This document shows, piece by piece, positions 1 through 9,409 of a stretch of DNA of 64,000 nucleotides. This DNA comes from an uncultured Litorivicinus sp. GTDB taxonomy: Bacteria; Pseudomonadota; Gammaproteobacteria; Pseudomonadales; Litorivicinaceae. The stretch is from NCBI GenBank assembly GCA_902558075.1, contig CACECO010000003.1, forward strand, positions 1-64,000. The letters run 5' to 3'. The translations under genes and the position numbers were made by a program. The first letter of the stretch is position 1; each line of letters begins with the position of its first letter. The notes below the pieces were generated by a model, which was given only the letters and a program-made list of their open reading frames with translations, had not been told where the DNA came from and did no database searches.

Positions 1-7
1 GACGACC

Positions 8-421
8 ATGCTACAACCGAAACGAACGAAATTCCGCAAGATGCAAAAAGGCCGCAATCGTGGTCTAGCAGAGCGTGGCTCTAAAGTGAGCTTTGGTGAA
101 TTTGCTCTGAAAGCGACCGGCCGCGGTCGCATGACGGCACGTCAGATTGAGGCAGCCCGTCGGACCATTACGCGTCGCGTCAAACGCGGCGGCAAGTTAT
201 GGATTCGCGTGTTTCCTGATAAGCCAATTACTCAGAAGCCTCTCGAAGTGCGTCAGGGTAAGGGTAAGGGTTCAGTTGAATACTGGGTGTGTCAGATTCA
301 ACCAGGCCGTGTTTTGTATGAAATTGAAGGGGTGTCTGAAGACATTGCGCGTGAGGCATTTACACTCGCGGCTGCAAAACTTCCATTTAAGACCACTTTC
401 GTTAGCCGGACGGTAATGTAA
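8..421 (+). CDS. rplP: 50S ribosomal protein L16
   Basis: Large-subunit protein that binds 23S rRNA near the peptidyl-transferase centre and the A-site tRNA. The 137 residues match the usual length. The start ([17 protein letters not shown]) and the [14 protein letters not shown] segment are hallmarks of L16. It is the third-last gene of the S10 operon; rpsC would lie just left of the window. Its TAA overlaps the rpmC ATG by one base, so translation is probably coupled. Confidence 0.98.
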   Translation: MLQPKRTKFRKMQKGRNRGLAERGSKVSFGEFALKATGRGRMTARQIEAARRTITRRVKRGGKLWIRVFPDKPITQKPLEVRQGKGKGSVEYWVCQIQPGRVLYEIEGVSEDIAREAFTLAAAKLPFKTTFVSRTVM

Positions 422-615
422 TGAAAGCAAGAGAGTTACGGGAAAAAAGCGTCGCTGAATTGCGGGATGAATTGCTGACACTTCGTCGTGAGCAGTTCAA
501 TCTGAACATGGCGAAAGCCACAGGTCAGCTTGCACAAACACACCTGCTAGCCCAAGTCCGTCGCGACATCGCGCGTATCAAGACAGTTATCGCGCAGAAG
601 GAGGTAGCGGCATGA
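421..615 (+). CDS. rpmC: 50S ribosomal protein L29
   Basis: Small (64 residue) helical protein of the large subunit, next to the peptide exit tunnel, where trigger factor and SRP dock. [18 protein letters not shown] is the typical L29 N-terminus. It overlaps rplP by one base and rpsQ by four (ATGA), the standard L16-L29-S17 order of the S10 operon. Confidence 0.97.
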   Translation: MKARELREKSVAELRDELLTLRREQFNLNMAKATGQLAQTHLLAQVRRDIARIKTVIAQKEVAA

Positions 616-878
616 CCGAAACAGCAAAAATGGTTCGTACCCTGAGTGGAAAGGTTGTCTCGAACAAAGGCCATAAAACCATCAGTGTGTTGGTAGAGCG
701 TTTCGAGAAGCATCCACTATACGGCAAGTACCTGAAGCGCTCCTCGAAGATTGCTGCTCATGATGAGAACAACGATTGTCAGATTGGTGACACAGTTACT
801 ATTTCTGAATGTCGTCCGCTTTCGAAATCGAAAGCGTATCGACTCGTTGAGATCACTGAGCGTGCAGTTCAGGTTTAA
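612..878 (+). CDS. rpsQ: 30S ribosomal protein S17
   Basis: Primary 16S rRNA-binding protein of the 30S body with an OB fold. The 88 residues include [18 protein letters not shown] and the basic [13 protein letters not shown] segment found across S17 proteins. A GGAGGT Shine-Dalgarno sequence lies inside the end of rpmC. Last gene of the S10 operon; rplN of the spc operon starts 12 bases later with no visible terminator between. Confidence 0.97.
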   Translation: MTETAKMVRTLSGKVVSNKGHKTISVLVERFEKHPLYGKYLKRSSKIAAHDENNDCQIGDTVTISECRPLSKSKAYRLVEITERAVQV

Positions 879-890
879 CGGAGGGGAATC

Positions 891-1259
891 ATGATTCAAG
901 CAGAAAGTATGCTTGAGGTAGCCGATAACTCAGGTGCACGTCGCGTGATGTGTATTAAGGTACTCGGTGGCTCCAAGCGTCGCTATGCCCGGATCGGCGA
1001 CATCATAAAAGTCACGGTCAAAGAAGCGATTCCTCGCGGCAAGGTGAAGAAAGGCCAAGTCATGAACGCAGTGGTTGTGCGCACTCGGAGTGGTGTACGT
1101 CGCCAAGACGGTTCATTGATCAAGTTTGATGGTAACGCGGCCGTTCTTCTGAATACAAACTTAGCGCCAATTGGTACGCGTATTTTCGGACCAGTGACGC
1201 GTGAATTGCGAAGTGAGAGATTTATGAAAATAATCTCACTTGCACCTGAAGTGTTGTAA
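891..1259 (+). CDS. rplN: 50S ribosomal protein L14
   Basis: Large-subunit protein at the subunit interface (bridge with 16S helix 14). The 122 residues begin [19 protein letters not shown] and carry the [17 protein letters not shown] loop, both diagnostic. First gene of the spc operon. A GGAGGGG ribosome-binding site lies a few bases upstream of the ATG. Confidence 0.98.
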   Translation: MIQAESMLEVADNSGARRVMCIKVLGGSKRRYARIGDIIKVTVKEAIPRGKVKKGQVMNAVVVRTRSGVRRQDGSLIKFDGNAAVLLNTNLAPIGTRIFGPVTRELRSERFMKIISLAPEVL

Positions 1260-1270
1260 GGGGCAAATCG

Positions 1271-1591
1271 ATGGCAGCAAAGATTCGTCGCGATGATGAA
1301 GTCGTGGTAATCGCGGGAAAAGATAAGGGTCGCCGCGGTAAAGTATTACAAGTGCGCCCTGATAGCCGCGTATTGGTGTCAGGTGTAAACCTGATTAAAA
1401 AGCATATGAAGCCAAATCCGATGCTTGGAAAGCAGGGTGGCATCGTCGAGAAGGAAGCGCCGCTTCATATTTCTAACGTTGCTCTATTCAATCCCGAAAA
1501 TGATCAGGCAGAGCGCGTTGGTTTTCGTGTCAATGTGGATGGCACCAAAGTACGGGTGTTTAAATCTACTGGTAAGGAAGTCGGGGCATAG
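1271..1591 (+). CDS. rplX: 50S ribosomal protein L24
   Basis: Assembly-initiator protein that binds the 5' domain of 23S rRNA. It has 106 residues. The KOW motif is clear at the N-terminus ([18 protein letters not shown], about residues 8-25), followed by the conserved [12 protein letters not shown]. It sits between rplN and rplE, as in the spc operon. The 30-base gap to rplE is the position of the S8 translational control site in E. coli, but I cannot fold a convincing equivalent here. Confidence 0.97.
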   Translation: MAAKIRRDDEVVVIAGKDKGRRGKVLQVRPDSRVLVSGVNLIKKHMKPNPMLGKQGGIVEKEAPLHISNVALFNPENDQAERVGFRVNVDGTKVRVFKSTGKEVGA

Positions 1592-1621
1592 GCCCCCGCG
1601 CCTAGGAGCGAGATATAAGCC

Positions 1622-2161
1622 ATGGCGAGACTACAGCAAGTCTATAAAAAGAAAGTTGTACCCAAACTTTTAAAAGAGTTTGCGTATAAAAACGTGATGC
1701 AAGTGCCACGTGTCAAAAAGATCACCCTAAACATGGGTGTTGGTGAGGCGGTTGCGGATAAGAAGCAGATCGAAAACGCGGTTCGCGATATGACGGCGAT
1801 TGCTGGTCAAAAGCCCGTGGTGACCAAAGCACGTAAATCCATTGCGGGCTTTAAGATCCGTGACGGTTGGCCCATCGGTTGTAAGGTCACTCTGCGTGGT
1901 GAGCACATGTGGGAATTTCTGGATCGTCTGATCGCTATTTCGATCCCGCGTATCCGAGATTTTCGCGGTATGAACGGTAGGTCGTTCGACGGTCGTGGTA
2001 ACTACTCGATGGGTGTGCGTGAGCAGATCATGTTCCCCGAAATTGATTATGACAAAGTGGATGCAATCCGTGGTGTTGACATCACGATTACCACATCTGC
2101 TGAAACTGACGAGGAAGGCAAAGCGCTTTTGAAAGCGTTTAACTTCCCATTCCGTAACTGA
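1622..2161 (+). CDS. rplE: 50S ribosomal protein L5
   Basis: 5S rRNA-binding protein of the central protuberance that contacts the P-site tRNA. The length of 179 residues equals the E. coli protein. Family signatures are [15 protein letters not shown] (residues 34-48) and the central KVTLRG followed by PRIRDFRG. In E. coli it is the first gene under S8 translational repression in the spc operon. Confidence 0.98.
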   Translation: MARLQQVYKKKVVPKLLKEFAYKNVMQVPRVKKITLNMGVGEAVADKKQIENAVRDMTAIAGQKPVVTKARKSIAGFKIRDGWPIGCKVTLRGEHMWEFLDRLIAISIPRIRDFRGMNGRSFDGRGNYSMGVREQIMFPEIDYDKVDAIRGVDITITTSAETDEEGKALLKAFNFPFRN

Positions 2162-2171
2162 GGAGCGTTAG

Positions 2172-2477
2172 GTGGCTAAGAAATCAATGAGAGAGCGTGA
2201 GCTAAAGCGTCAAAAGACGGTAGCTCGGTTCGCAGCAAAGCGGGCGGAGTTAAAAGCGACGATCGCAAATCCAAACGCGCCCGATGAAGAAGTGTGGGAA
2301 GCGCAGCAGAAACTGCAAAAGATGCCACGTGACGCGTCAGCTGTACGTCTACAGCGTCGTTGTCGTGCGACTGGTCGTCCACACGCGGTCTACCGCAAGT
2401 TTGGCCTGTCCCGGATCAAGCTGCGCGAAACAATGATGCGCGGTGAGGTTCCTGGTCTCAAGAAGGCCAGCTGGTAA
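2172..2477 (+). CDS. rpsN: 30S ribosomal protein S14 (long, zinc-free form)
   Basis: Protein of the 30S head. The 101-residue form has no CxxC zinc pairs; cysteine occurs only in [20 protein letters not shown], so this is the long zinc-independent type usual in gammaproteobacteria. The start is GTG, preceded by a GAGGAGCG ribosome-binding site. Lies between rplE and rpsH as in the spc operon. Confidence 0.97.
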   Translation: MAKKSMRERELKRQKTVARFAAKRAELKATIANPNAPDEEVWEAQQKLQKMPRDASAVRLQRRCRATGRPHAVYRKFGLSRIKLRETMMRGEVPGLKKASW

Positions 2478-2492
2478 GGAGTGATTTAGAAG

Positions 2493-2888
2493 ATGAGTAT
2501 GCAAGATACTTTGGCGGATATGTTCACTCGCATCCGCAACGGGCAAATGGCTGGAAAGACAGTCGTTTCGATGCCTTCTTCAAAGCAGAAGATCGCACTC
2601 GCCCGGGTACTCGCTGACGAAGGGTTTTTGGGTGGGTTTCAGGTCAACGGGGCTGGTGTCAAATCAACACTTACCGTCGACCTGCGGTACTACGAAGGAC
2701 GTCCAGTAATCCGTGAAATTAAACGATCAAGCCGTCCTGGGTTGCGTCGCTATGAAGGTAAAGAGACTCTGCCGAAAGTTCAGGGTGGTCTCGGTGTTGC
2801 CATCATCTCGACCTCAAGAGGTTTGATGACTGACCGCGAAGCACGCAAAGCCGGAATCGGTGGCGAAGTGCTCTGCACGGTATTCTAA
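2493..2888 (+). CDS. rpsH: 30S ribosomal protein S8
   Basis: 16S rRNA central-domain binder and, in E. coli, the translational repressor of the spc operon. It has 131 residues beginning [18 protein letters not shown]. The C-terminal motif [19 protein letters not shown] is the S8 RNA-binding signature. An AAGGAG site lies upstream, and rplF follows after 10 bases. Confidence 0.98.
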   Translation: MSMQDTLADMFTRIRNGQMAGKTVVSMPSSKQKIALARVLADEGFLGGFQVNGAGVKSTLTVDLRYYEGRPVIREIKRSSRPGLRRYEGKETLPKVQGGLGVAIISTSRGLMTDREARKAGIGGEVLCTVF

Positions 2889-2898
2889 GGAGTTATCG

Positions 2899-3432
2899 AT
2901 GTCTCGTATTGCAAAAGCTCCGATCGAATTGCCATCTGGTGTTGATGTCGACATCGCAGGTCAGGACGTGACGGTGAAAGGAAAGAACGGCACATTGTCG
3001 ATCTCTGTGAACGATGTAGTTGCCGTCAATCAGACAGAAAATATGCTCACATTTGAGCCACGTGGGGGTGCATCCAATGGTTGGGCGCAGGCTGGTACAG
3101 CGCGTGCAATCGTCAACAACATGGTGATAGGTGTTGCTTCAGGTTTTGAGAAGAACTTGACGCTTATCGGTGTTGGTTATCGGGCTCAGGTTCAAGGGTC
3201 AGCGATTAACTTGACTCTCGGTTTCTCACATCCAGTGGTGTACAACTTGCCACAGGGTGTGACTGCAGAGACGCCAAGCCAAACTGAAATTGTGCTGAAA
3301 TCAGCGGATAAGCAATTGCTTGGTCAGGTTGCTGCAGAGATTCGTGCATATCGCCCACCAGAGCCATACAAAGGCAAGGGTGTGCGTTACTCGGATGAGT
3401 ATGTACGTCGTAAAGAAGCGAAGAAGAAATAA
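2899..3432 (+). CDS. rplF: 50S ribosomal protein L6
   Basis: Large-subunit protein near the factor-binding centre, made of two repeated domains. The start at [14 protein letters not shown] is chosen because a TAAGGAG site lies just before it; a longer reading frame would begin inside rpsH. This gives 177 residues, the E. coli length. The C-terminal [20 protein letters not shown] signature is present. Confidence 0.98.
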   Translation: MSRIAKAPIELPSGVDVDIAGQDVTVKGKNGTLSISVNDVVAVNQTENMLTFEPRGGASNGWAQAGTARAIVNNMVIGVASGFEKNLTLIGVGYRAQVQGSAINLTLGFSHPVVYNLPQGVTAETPSQTEIVLKSADKQLLGQVAAEIRAYRPPEPYKGKGVRYSDEYVRRKEAKKK

Positions 3433-3446
3433 GGAGAGCCGACATA

Positions 3447-3794
3447 ATGGACAAGAAAAAAGCCCGGTTGCGTCGCGCTCGCCGTGCACGCGCGAAAATG
3501 CGCGAGTTAAACGCGAACCGTCTGTGCGTGCATCGTACACCACGTCACATTTACGCCCAGATTATCACTGGCGACGGATCAAATGTGATTTGTACGGCAT
3601 CAACACTCGATAAGGATCTTCGCGAAAAAAGTGGCGGCAATGTCGACGCTGCAGCCGAAGTCGGTAAGCGTATTGCCGAACGTGCGAAGGAAAAAGGAAT
3701 TAAGGCGGTTGCTTTCGACCGTTCCGGTTTCCGTTATCATGGTCGTGTCAAAGCACTAGCTGAAGCGGCTCGTGTGGGTGGACTTGAGTTTTAA
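3447..3794 (+). CDS. rplR: 50S ribosomal protein L18
   Basis: 5S rRNA-binding protein of the central protuberance. It has 115 residues: a very basic N-terminal tail, then [15 protein letters not shown] and the C-terminal [21 protein letters not shown], all typical of L18. Standard spc position between rplF and rpsE. Confidence 0.98.
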   Translation: MDKKKARLRRARRARAKMRELNANRLCVHRTPRHIYAQIITGDGSNVICTASTLDKDLREKSGGNVDAAAEVGKRIAERAKEKGIKAVAFDRSGFRYHGRVKALAEAARVGGLEF

Positions 3795-3803
3795 GGGGAT
3801 CCG

Positions 3804-4310
3804 ATGAATGCAAAAGTAGAAACACAGCAGCAGGGTGATCTGCAGGAAAAGCTGGTTCAGGTGAATCGGGTAGCAAAGGTTGTAAAGGGTGGCCGGATTT
3901 TTAGCTTCACAGCACTTACGGTTGTGGGCGATGGTAACGGGAGAGTTGGGTATGGCCGCGGTAAGGCGCGTGAAGTTCCGGCCGCTATCCAAAAAGCGAT
4001 GGAATCAGCACGTCGCAACATGGTCTCAGTGAAGCTCGATGGCGACACAATTCAATACCCAACCAAAGCGGCCCACGGATCTGCGAAGGTCTATATGCAG
4101 CCAGCTTCACAGGGTACTGGCGTTATTGCCGGTGGTGCGATGCGTGCAGTTCTTGAAATCGCTGGTGTCCAGAATGTGTTGGCGAAGTGTTACGGCTCGA
4201 CGAATCCAGCAAATGTGGTTCGCGCAACGATCAAAGCGTTATCAGAGATGCAATCTCCTGAAGACGTTGCGGCTCGTCGTGGCAAATCTGTCGAAGAAAT
4301 TCTCGGCTAA
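3804..4310 (+). CDS. rpsE: 30S ribosomal protein S5
   Basis: 30S body protein important for decoding fidelity and the mRNA entry channel. It has 168 residues. The N-terminal double-stranded RNA-binding-like domain contains the S5 signature [20 protein letters not shown] (about residues 40-59), and the C-terminal domain carries [23 protein letters not shown], with a conserved fold. AAGGGG site upstream. Confidence 0.98.
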   Translation: MNAKVETQQQGDLQEKLVQVNRVAKVVKGGRIFSFTALTVVGDGNGRVGYGRGKAREVPAAIQKAMESARRNMVSVKLDGDTIQYPTKAAHGSAKVYMQPASQGTGVIAGGAMRAVLEIAGVQNVLAKCYGSTNPANVVRATIKALSEMQSPEDVAARRGKSVEEILG

Positions 4311-4321
4311 GGATTAAAGAC

Positions 4322-4513
4322 ATGGCGAACAAGAAAATGTTGAAAGTGACATTGGTGCGTAGCCCAATCCGTCAAAAACCAAAGCACAAGTTGTGTGTCC
4401 AGGGTCTTGGCCTGAAGCGTATGCATCAGACTGTCGAAGTTGAAGATACACCGAGCGTCCGTGGGATGATCAATAAGGTCAACTACCTTGTACGCGTAGA
4501 GGGAGAAGCATAA
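4322..4513 (+). CDS. rpmD: 50S ribosomal protein L30
   Basis: Small large-subunit protein with a ferredoxin-like fold. It has 63 residues and the motif [23 protein letters not shown], shortened here to its ends: VTLVRSPI and [12 protein letters not shown]. Its TAA overlaps the rplO ATG by one base. Confidence 0.97.
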   Translation: MANKKMLKVTLVRSPIRQKPKHKLCVQGLGLKRMHQTVEVEDTPSVRGMINKVNYLVRVEGEA

Positions 4514-4947
4514 TGCGTTTGAATGGCTTATCTCCGGCTCGAGGTTCACGCACTGCGAAAAAGCGTGTCGGCCGTGGTATTGGTTCTGGTCTTGGTAAGA
4601 CTGGTGGTCGTGGTCACAAAGGCTTGAAGTCACGTTCAGGCGGTTCAGTGAAGCTTGGTTTTGAAGGTGGTCAGATGCCTTTGCAGCGCCGTCTGCCAAA
4701 ATTTGGTTTCACATCCAGAAAGAGCCTGACTCGGGATGAAATCCGTTTGGCTGAGCTGAACAAGATTCAAGGCGATGAGGTCACAATGGAAGCATTGCGT
4801 CAGGCGCGGCTGATCGGCGAGAACATCAAGGATGTGAAAATTATCTTCGCCGGGGAAATTACGCGCGCCATGACGATTAAGGGTTTGAAGATCACTAAGG
4901 GTGCCCAGGTTGCAGTCGAGGCAGCTGGCGGCAAGGTCGAAGCTTAA
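4513..4947 (+). CDS. rplO: 50S ribosomal protein L15
   Basis: Late-assembly large-subunit protein. The 144 residues equal the E. coli length. The N-terminal third is glycine- and arginine-rich ([20 protein letters not shown]) and the C-terminal domain carries the usual [18 protein letters not shown] ending. Placed directly before secY as in the spc operon. Confidence 0.98.
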   Translation: MRLNGLSPARGSRTAKKRVGRGIGSGLGKTGGRGHKGLKSRSGGSVKLGFEGGQMPLQRRLPKFGFTSRKSLTRDEIRLAELNKIQGDEVTMEALRQARLIGENIKDVKIIFAGEITRAMTIKGLKITKGAQVAVEAAGGKVEA

Positions 4948-4949
4948 GT

Positions 4950-6269
4950 ATGGCCACTCCAAGTGCTTCAGGAGGTGGACTGACCGAGCTATGGGCTCGG
5001 CTCCGCTTCGTTGTCATTGCGGTTATTGTATACCGGATCGGTGCTCATATCCCGGTTCCGGGAATTAATCCGGATCGACTGGCCGATTTGTTTGAACAGT
5101 CGCAAGGCACGATTCTGAGCCTGTTCAACATGTTTTCTGGTGGCGCACTCGAGCGGATGTCGATCCTCGCACTGGGAATCATGCCCTACATTTCGGCTTC
5201 GATTGTGATGCAACTACTGACCGCGGTCGTCCCCTCGCTTGAAGCACTAAAAAAAGAGGGCGAGGCCGGGCGTCGAAAGATCACCCAGTATACTCGTTAT
5301 GGAACGGTATTTCTTGCAACGATCCAGTCGATTGGTGTTGCGATGGGCCTTGCCGGTCAAGGCATCGCCTTTACGAACGATTTTCATTTCCATTTCGTGG
5401 CTGTTATGACCTTCGTTTCTGGATCAGTCTTTTTGATGTGGCTTGGCGAACAAGTGACTGAGAAAGGTATTGGTAACGGAATTAGCTTGTTGATCTTTGC
5501 CGGTATTGTTGCTGGTCTGCCGGGAGCGATTGGCCAATCGGCTGAAGCGGCTCGCCAGGGTGATTTGAACATTCTCGGTCTGTTAGCAATTGCAATTATA
5601 GCAGTTGGAGTTGTTGCGTTTGTTGTCTTTATGGAGCGTGCGCAACGCCGTATTACAGTGAATTACGCTCGTCGCCAGCAAGGGAATAAAGTTTTTGCGG
5701 CTCAGCAGTCGCATTTACCATTGAAAATTAACATGGCTGGCGTGATCCCACCGATCTTCGCGTCGAGCTTGTTGTTGTTTCCAGCGTCGATTGGGCAGTG
5801 GTTTGGTCAAGGCGAAGGGATGGAATGGTTGCAAGATTTAAGTCTGGCTTTGGGTCCTGGGCAACCGCTGTATTATCTGCTGTTTACAGTGGGTATTGTG
5901 TTCTTCTGTTACTTCTACACTGCGTTGGTATTTAACCCACGCGATGTGGCAGATAATTTGAAAAAGTCTGGTGCATTCATTCCAGGGATTCGCCCGGGTG
6001 AGCAGTCAGCCAACTATATTGACAAAGTGATGAGTCGATTGACGTTTTGGGGCGCGGCTTATATTGCAGCAGTGTCGCTATTGCCACAAAGTTTGGTCGT
6101 CAGTTTCAACGCGCCATTTTATTTTGGCGGCACATCGCTGTTGATCGTCGTTGTTGTTGTTATGGATTTTATGTCGCAAGTGCAGTCGCACCTCATGAGC
6201 CGGCAATATGAGTCTTTGATGAAAAAATCGAATCTGAAAGGATATGGCTCGGGCGGGTTACTCCGTTAG
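4950..6269 (+). CDS. secY: Sec translocon channel subunit SecY
   Basis: Central pore of the SecYEG translocon in the inner membrane. It exports unfolded preproteins with SecA and inserts membrane proteins with SRP/FtsY. The 439 residues fit ten membrane segments. Diagnostic stretches are [17 protein letters not shown] near the N-terminus, [16 protein letters not shown], and [19 protein letters not shown]. It begins two bases after rplO. Only a weak GGAGG-like site is visible, so coupling to rplO is likely. Confidence 0.98.
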   Translation: MATPSASGGGLTELWARLRFVVIAVIVYRIGAHIPVPGINPDRLADLFEQSQGTILSLFNMFSGGALERMSILALGIMPYISASIVMQLLTAVVPSLEALKKEGEAGRRKITQYTRYGTVFLATIQSIGVAMGLAGQGIAFTNDFHFHFVAVMTFVSGSVFLMWLGEQVTEKGIGNGISLLIFAGIVAGLPGAIGQSAEAARQGDLNILGLLAIAIIAVGVVAFVVFMERAQRRITVNYARRQQGNKVFAAQQSHLPLKINMAGVIPPIFASSLLLFPASIGQWFGQGEGMEWLQDLSLALGPGQPLYYLLFTVGIVFFCYFYTALVFNPRDVADNLKKSGAFIPGIRPGEQSANYIDKVMSRLTFWGAAYIAAVSLLPQSLVVSFNAPFYFGGTSLLIVVVVVMDFMSQVQSHLMSRQYESLMKKSNLKGYGSGGLLR

Positions 6270-6290
6270 ACGGGCATTGGGGGTTTTGAA

Positions 6291-6404
6291 ATGAAAGTAC
6301 GTGCATCAGTAAAAAAGATGTGCCGGAATTGTCGAATTATTCGTCGTAACGGCGTAGTCCGTGTGATTTGTACGGATCCTCGGCACAAGCAGCGCCAAGG
6401 TTAA
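6291..6404 (+). CDS. rpmJ: 50S ribosomal protein L36 (zinc-binding form)
   Basis: Tiny large-subunit protein of 37 residues that reads [14 protein letters not shown]... and ends KQRQG. Zinc ligands C11, C14, C27 and H32 are all present, so this is the zinc-containing form of L36. It lies 21 bases after secY, the usual last position of the spc operon. Confidence 0.97.
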   Translation: MKVRASVKKMCRNCRIIRRNGVVRVICTDPRHKQRQG

Positions 6405-6417
6405 TGTAAGAAAGGGG

Positions 6418-6446
6418 TTGAGATTTTCCATTTAAATCAATAAAAT
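6418..6446 (+). promoter_or_regulatory. Predicted sigma-70 promoter for the alpha operon
   Basis: TTGAGA (6418-6423), a 17-base spacer and TAAAAT (6441-6446) form a strong sigma-70-like promoter in the 102-base gap between rpmJ and rpsM. The same bases form a perfect 8-bp inverted repeat (GAGATTTT at 6420-6427, AAAATCTC at 6442-6449). A start near 6453 would leave a leader of about 54 bases before rpsM. In E. coli the leader of this operon is bound by S4; no equivalent pseudoknot was proven here. Confidence 0.65.
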
Positions 6447-6506
6447 CTCGCGCCTTGAAATCTAGGAGAGTCGGTCCGACCGGTTCATGAATTTGGAGAG
6501 TTAAGA

Positions 6507-6863
6507 ATGGCACGTATTGCCGGCGTCAATATCCCAGACAACAAGCACACAGTGATTTCACTGCAGTATGTTTTCGGGATTGGTCAAACTCGCGCTCAAG
6601 CGATCTGTAAAGCAACGGGGATCGCAGAGTCAGCCAGAGTCTCTTCGTTATCCGAAGACCAATTGGAAATGCTCCGTACAGAGGTTGGAAAATTTGACGT
6701 AGAAGGTGACCTTCGTCGTGAAGTGTCAATGAATATCAAGCGCCTGATGGATCTCGGTTGTTTCCGTGGTATCCGTCATCGTCGCAGTCTGCCAGTTCGT
6801 GGACAGCGTACCAAGACAAACGCGCGGACCCGCAAGGGTCCACGTAAGCCGATTCGTAAGTAA
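6507..6863 (+). CDS. rpsM: 30S ribosomal protein S13
   Basis: 30S head protein that contacts the P-site tRNA and forms bridges to L5. The 118 residues start [19 protein letters not shown], and the C-terminal tail [20 protein letters not shown] is the classic S13 ending. A GGAGAG site precedes the ATG. First gene of the alpha operon. Confidence 0.98.
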   Translation: MARIAGVNIPDNKHTVISLQYVFGIGQTRAQAICKATGIAESARVSSLSEDQLEMLRTEVGKFDVEGDLRREVSMNIKRLMDLGCFRGIRHRRSLPVRGQRTKTNARTRKGPRKPIRK

Positions 6864-6872
6864 GGAATTCTG

Positions 6873-7262
6873 ATGGCGACACAGCGTAACGCATCGCGTA
6901 AGAAGGTCAAAAAGCAGGTTGCTGAGGGCGTTGTTCATATTCACGCTTCGTTCAACAACACGATTATTACGATTACTGATCGTCAAGGTAACGCGCTGTC
7001 ATGGGCGACAGCTGGTGGATCTGGTTTCCGGGGTTCACGTAAATCAACACCATTTGCCGCGCAGGTTGCCAGCGAACGAGCTGCAACGGCTGCTCAGGAA
7101 TTTGGTCTGAAATCGGTGGATGTCATGGTTAAGGGCCCAGGACCTGGTCGCGAGAGTGCAGTTCGCGCTCTCAATGCAGTGGGCCTTAAAGTTACCAATA
7201 TCACAGACGTCACGCCGATCCCTCATAACGGTTGTCGTCCGCCAAAAAAGCGTCGCGTCTAA
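6873..7262 (+). CDS. rpsK: 30S ribosomal protein S11
   Basis: 30S platform protein at the mRNA exit side. The 129 residues match the family. [20 protein letters not shown] and the C-terminal [19 protein letters not shown] identify it. Good AAGGAA site; follows rpsM by nine bases. Confidence 0.98.
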   Translation: MATQRNASRKKVKKQVAEGVVHIHASFNNTIITITDRQGNALSWATAGGSGFRGSRKSTPFAAQVASERAATAAQEFGLKSVDVMVKGPGPGRESAVRALNAVGLKVTNITDVTPIPHNGCRPPKKRRV

Positions 7263-7276
7263 GGAGAGTTAGAGCA

Positions 7277-7897
7277 ATGGCACGTTACATCGGACCAACT
7301 TGTAAGTTAGCGCGTCGCGAAGGAACTGATTTGTTCTTGAAGAGTGGCGTCCGTTCAATGGACTCAAAGTGCAACCTGGAAACCAAACCAGGGATGCACG
7401 GTGCAGCACGTGGTCGCTTGTCGGACTATGGTCTGCAGTTACGCGAAAAGCAGAAAGTGCGTAGGATCTATGGTGTGCTTGAGAAGCAGTTCCGTAACTA
7501 TTATAAAGAAGCGTCGCGTTTGCGTGGTTCAACAGGCGAAAACCTGCTCAAGCTTCTCGAATGCCGTTTAGACAACGTTGTTTACCGGATGGGCTTTGGC
7601 TCAACACGCGCGGAAGCGCGTCAGATAGTCAGCCATCGATCAATTATGGTGAATGGCAAAGTATTGAATATCCCTTCTTATCAGGTGAGGCCGGGTGATC
7701 TGATCAGCGTTCGCGAAAAAGCGAAGGGTCAGTTGCGTGTTCGCGCTGCACTTGAACTCGCTGGTCAGCGTGCAGACGTTCCTTGGGTTGATGTTGATTC
7801 ATCGAAGATGGAAGGAACATTCAAGACGTTTCCAGAGCGTCAAGACCTGTCGCAGGACATCAACGAAAATCTGATTGTTGAGTTGTACTCGAAGTAA
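7277..7897 (+). CDS. rpsD: 30S ribosomal protein S4
   Basis: Primary 16S rRNA binder that nucleates 30S assembly and, in E. coli, represses the alpha operon. The start at [18 protein letters not shown] has an AAGGAGAG site upstream and gives 206 residues, the E. coli length; a longer frame would start inside rpsK. The S4 RNA-binding domain is about residues 95-155 ([20 protein letters not shown]). Confidence 0.98.
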   Translation: MARYIGPTCKLARREGTDLFLKSGVRSMDSKCNLETKPGMHGAARGRLSDYGLQLREKQKVRRIYGVLEKQFRNYYKEASRLRGSTGENLLKLLECRLDNVVYRMGFGSTRAEARQIVSHRSIMVNGKVLNIPSYQVRPGDLISVREKAKGQLRVRAALELAGQRADVPWVDVDSSKMEGTFKTFPERQDLSQDINENLIVELYSK

Positions 7898-7918
7898 ACC
7901 AAATTATTAGGAGACGGT

Positions 7919-8908
7919 ATGTCGTCATTGGAACTGCTGACACCGCGTCAGATTCAGGTCCAGGAGGTAGCTCCCGGACGCTCAAAAATTATTCTTGAGC
8001 CTCTTGAGCGCGGCTATGGCCACACCTTGGGTAATGCACTCCGCCGCATCTTGCTGTCGTCAATGCCAGGATGCGCGATTATCGAGGCAAAAATCGACGG
8101 TGTTGCCCACGAGTACTCAGAAATCGAAGGCATTAAGGAAGATGTCATCGAGATTCTTTTGAATCTTAAAAAGGTTGCAGTCGCCCTGGAGGGCCGCGAT
8201 GGTGCGGCAACAATACGCCTGAATCACTCGGGTGAAGGTGTTGTCACCGCTGGCGACTTCGAATTGCCACAGAACGTTGAAATAGCGAACCCGGAACAGC
8301 ATATCGCAACAGTGTCAGAGCGAGGCTCCTTGCAGATTGAAGCGATTGTGGCACGTGGTTTAGGCTACGAACCGGCAAGCGAGCGTGATGAAGACGAGGA
8401 GACCCGTACGATCGGCTCGTTGCGTTTGGATGCAACATACAGCTCAGTTCGTCGCGTCTCGTATGTTGTTGAAAGCGCTCGAGTTGAACAGCGTACTGAC
8501 CTTGATAAATTAGTGATCGATCTTGAAACGGATGGGACGTTGGATGCTGAGGAGGCAATCCGTCGTGCTGCGACTTTGTTGCAGCAACAACTTTCTGTTT
8601 TCGTTGAATTCGAAGGCCTTCAGGCTACTCCTGAAGACGAGCAGAAGGACGAGATTGATCCGATCTTGTTGCGTCCAGTGGACGATCTCGAGTTGACTGT
8701 TCGCTCCGCGAACTGCTTAAAAGCGGAAAACATTTATTACATTGGCGATCTTGTTCAGCGGACTGAAGTTGAGTTATTGAAAACCCCGAACCTCGGCAAA
8801 AAATCATTAACAGAGATCAAAGATGTGTTGGCCTCGCGCGGTTTGTCGCTGGGCTCGCGTCTAGAGAATTGGCCACCAGCAGGATTTGCGCGCGAAGAAA
8901 GCGCCTAA
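7919..8908 (+). CDS. rpoA: RNA polymerase alpha subunit
   Basis: Alpha subunit of RNA polymerase; the dimer scaffolds beta and beta-prime. It has 329 residues, as in E. coli. The N-terminal assembly domain (to about 235) includes [20 protein letters not shown]. The C-terminal domain (about 250-315) includes [20 protein letters not shown] and the helix-hairpin-helix [16 protein letters not shown], which binds UP elements and activators. GGAGAC site upstream. Confidence 0.98.
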   Translation: MSSLELLTPRQIQVQEVAPGRSKIILEPLERGYGHTLGNALRRILLSSMPGCAIIEAKIDGVAHEYSEIEGIKEDVIEILLNLKKVAVALEGRDGAATIRLNHSGEGVVTAGDFELPQNVEIANPEQHIATVSERGSLQIEAIVARGLGYEPASERDEDEETRTIGSLRLDATYSSVRRVSYVVESARVEQRTDLDKLVIDLETDGTLDAEEAIRRAATLLQQQLSVFVEFEGLQATPEDEQKDEIDPILLRPVDDLELTVRSANCLKAENIYYIGDLVQRTEVELLKTPNLGKKSLTEIKDVLASRGLSLGSRLENWPPAGFAREESA

Positions 8909-8919
8909 GTTAGATCGAC

Positions 8920-8933
8920 CCGTCGTGAGACGG
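8920..8933 (+). other. Small hairpin between rpoA and rplQ
   Basis: CCGTC-GTGA-GACGG is a 5-bp stem closed by a GNRA tetraloop in the 50-base spacer between rpoA and rplQ. No U-tract follows, so it is not an intrinsic terminator. It may be an mRNA processing or stability element; function unknown. Confidence 0.35.
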
Positions 8934-8958
8934 TGACTTTGAGAAGCGAGAATAGACC

Positions 8959-9327
8959 ATGCGTCATTTGAAAAGCGGAAGAAAACTGAATCGTACAAGC
9001 AGCCATCGGAAGGCGATGTTCTCGAACATGACTGCTTCGTTGATTGAGCATGAGGTCATCAAGACGACACTACCAAAAGCGAAAGAACTCCGTCGGGTTG
9101 CAGAGCCTTTGATTACTTTGGCAAAGAACGATTCAGTGGCAAATCGTCGTCTAGCATTTAGCCGATTACGTAACGATTCAGCGGTCGGTAAGTTGTTCGC
9201 TGAGCTTGGGCCTCGTTATCAGGAACGTCCTGGCGGATACATGCGTATTTTGAAGTGCGGTTTTCGTGCCGGTGACGCAGCCCCAATGGCGATTGTCGAG
9301 CTTGTCGATCGTCCAGAAATTTCCTAA
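8959..9327 (+). CDS. rplQ: 50S ribosomal protein L17
   Basis: Large-subunit protein near the exit tunnel. It has 122 residues starting [20 protein letters not shown], with [20 protein letters not shown] near the C-terminus. Slightly shorter than E. coli L17 (127). Last gene of the alpha operon. Confidence 0.98.
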   Translation: MRHLKSGRKLNRTSSHRKAMFSNMTASLIEHEVIKTTLPKAKELRRVAEPLITLAKNDSVANRRLAFSRLRNDSAVGKLFAELGPRYQERPGGYMRILKCGFRAGDAAPMAIVELVDRPEIS

Positions 9328-9383
9328 CGCTCAGCGATCTCAGACTCGAGCGTCGGCGTTACTCGCTGTGCGTCTCAATGCAT

Positions 9384-9409
9384 AGAAAGAGCGATTAGGC
9401 GCTCTTTCT
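9384..9409. terminator. Bidirectional hairpin between rplQ and uvrA
   Basis: AGAAAGAGCG (9384-9393) and CGCTCTTTCT (9400-9409) form a 10-bp stem with a 6-base loop. It lies downstream of rplQ and overlaps the last codons of convergent uvrA (stop at 9395). It could serve both transcripts. The trailing U-rich part is mostly inside the stem, so strength is uncertain. Confidence 0.6.

Noticed and set aside
147-416. Second reading frame inside rplP
   Set aside because: Shadow of L16 in another phase; no ribosome-binding site and no known family. The same applies to the other antisense and out-of-phase frames within ribosomal, uvrA, RND and maeB genes.
1592-1621. S8 translational operator before rplE
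   Set aside because: Only 30 bases are present and no E. coli-like S8 helix with the UAA core could be drawn with confidence.
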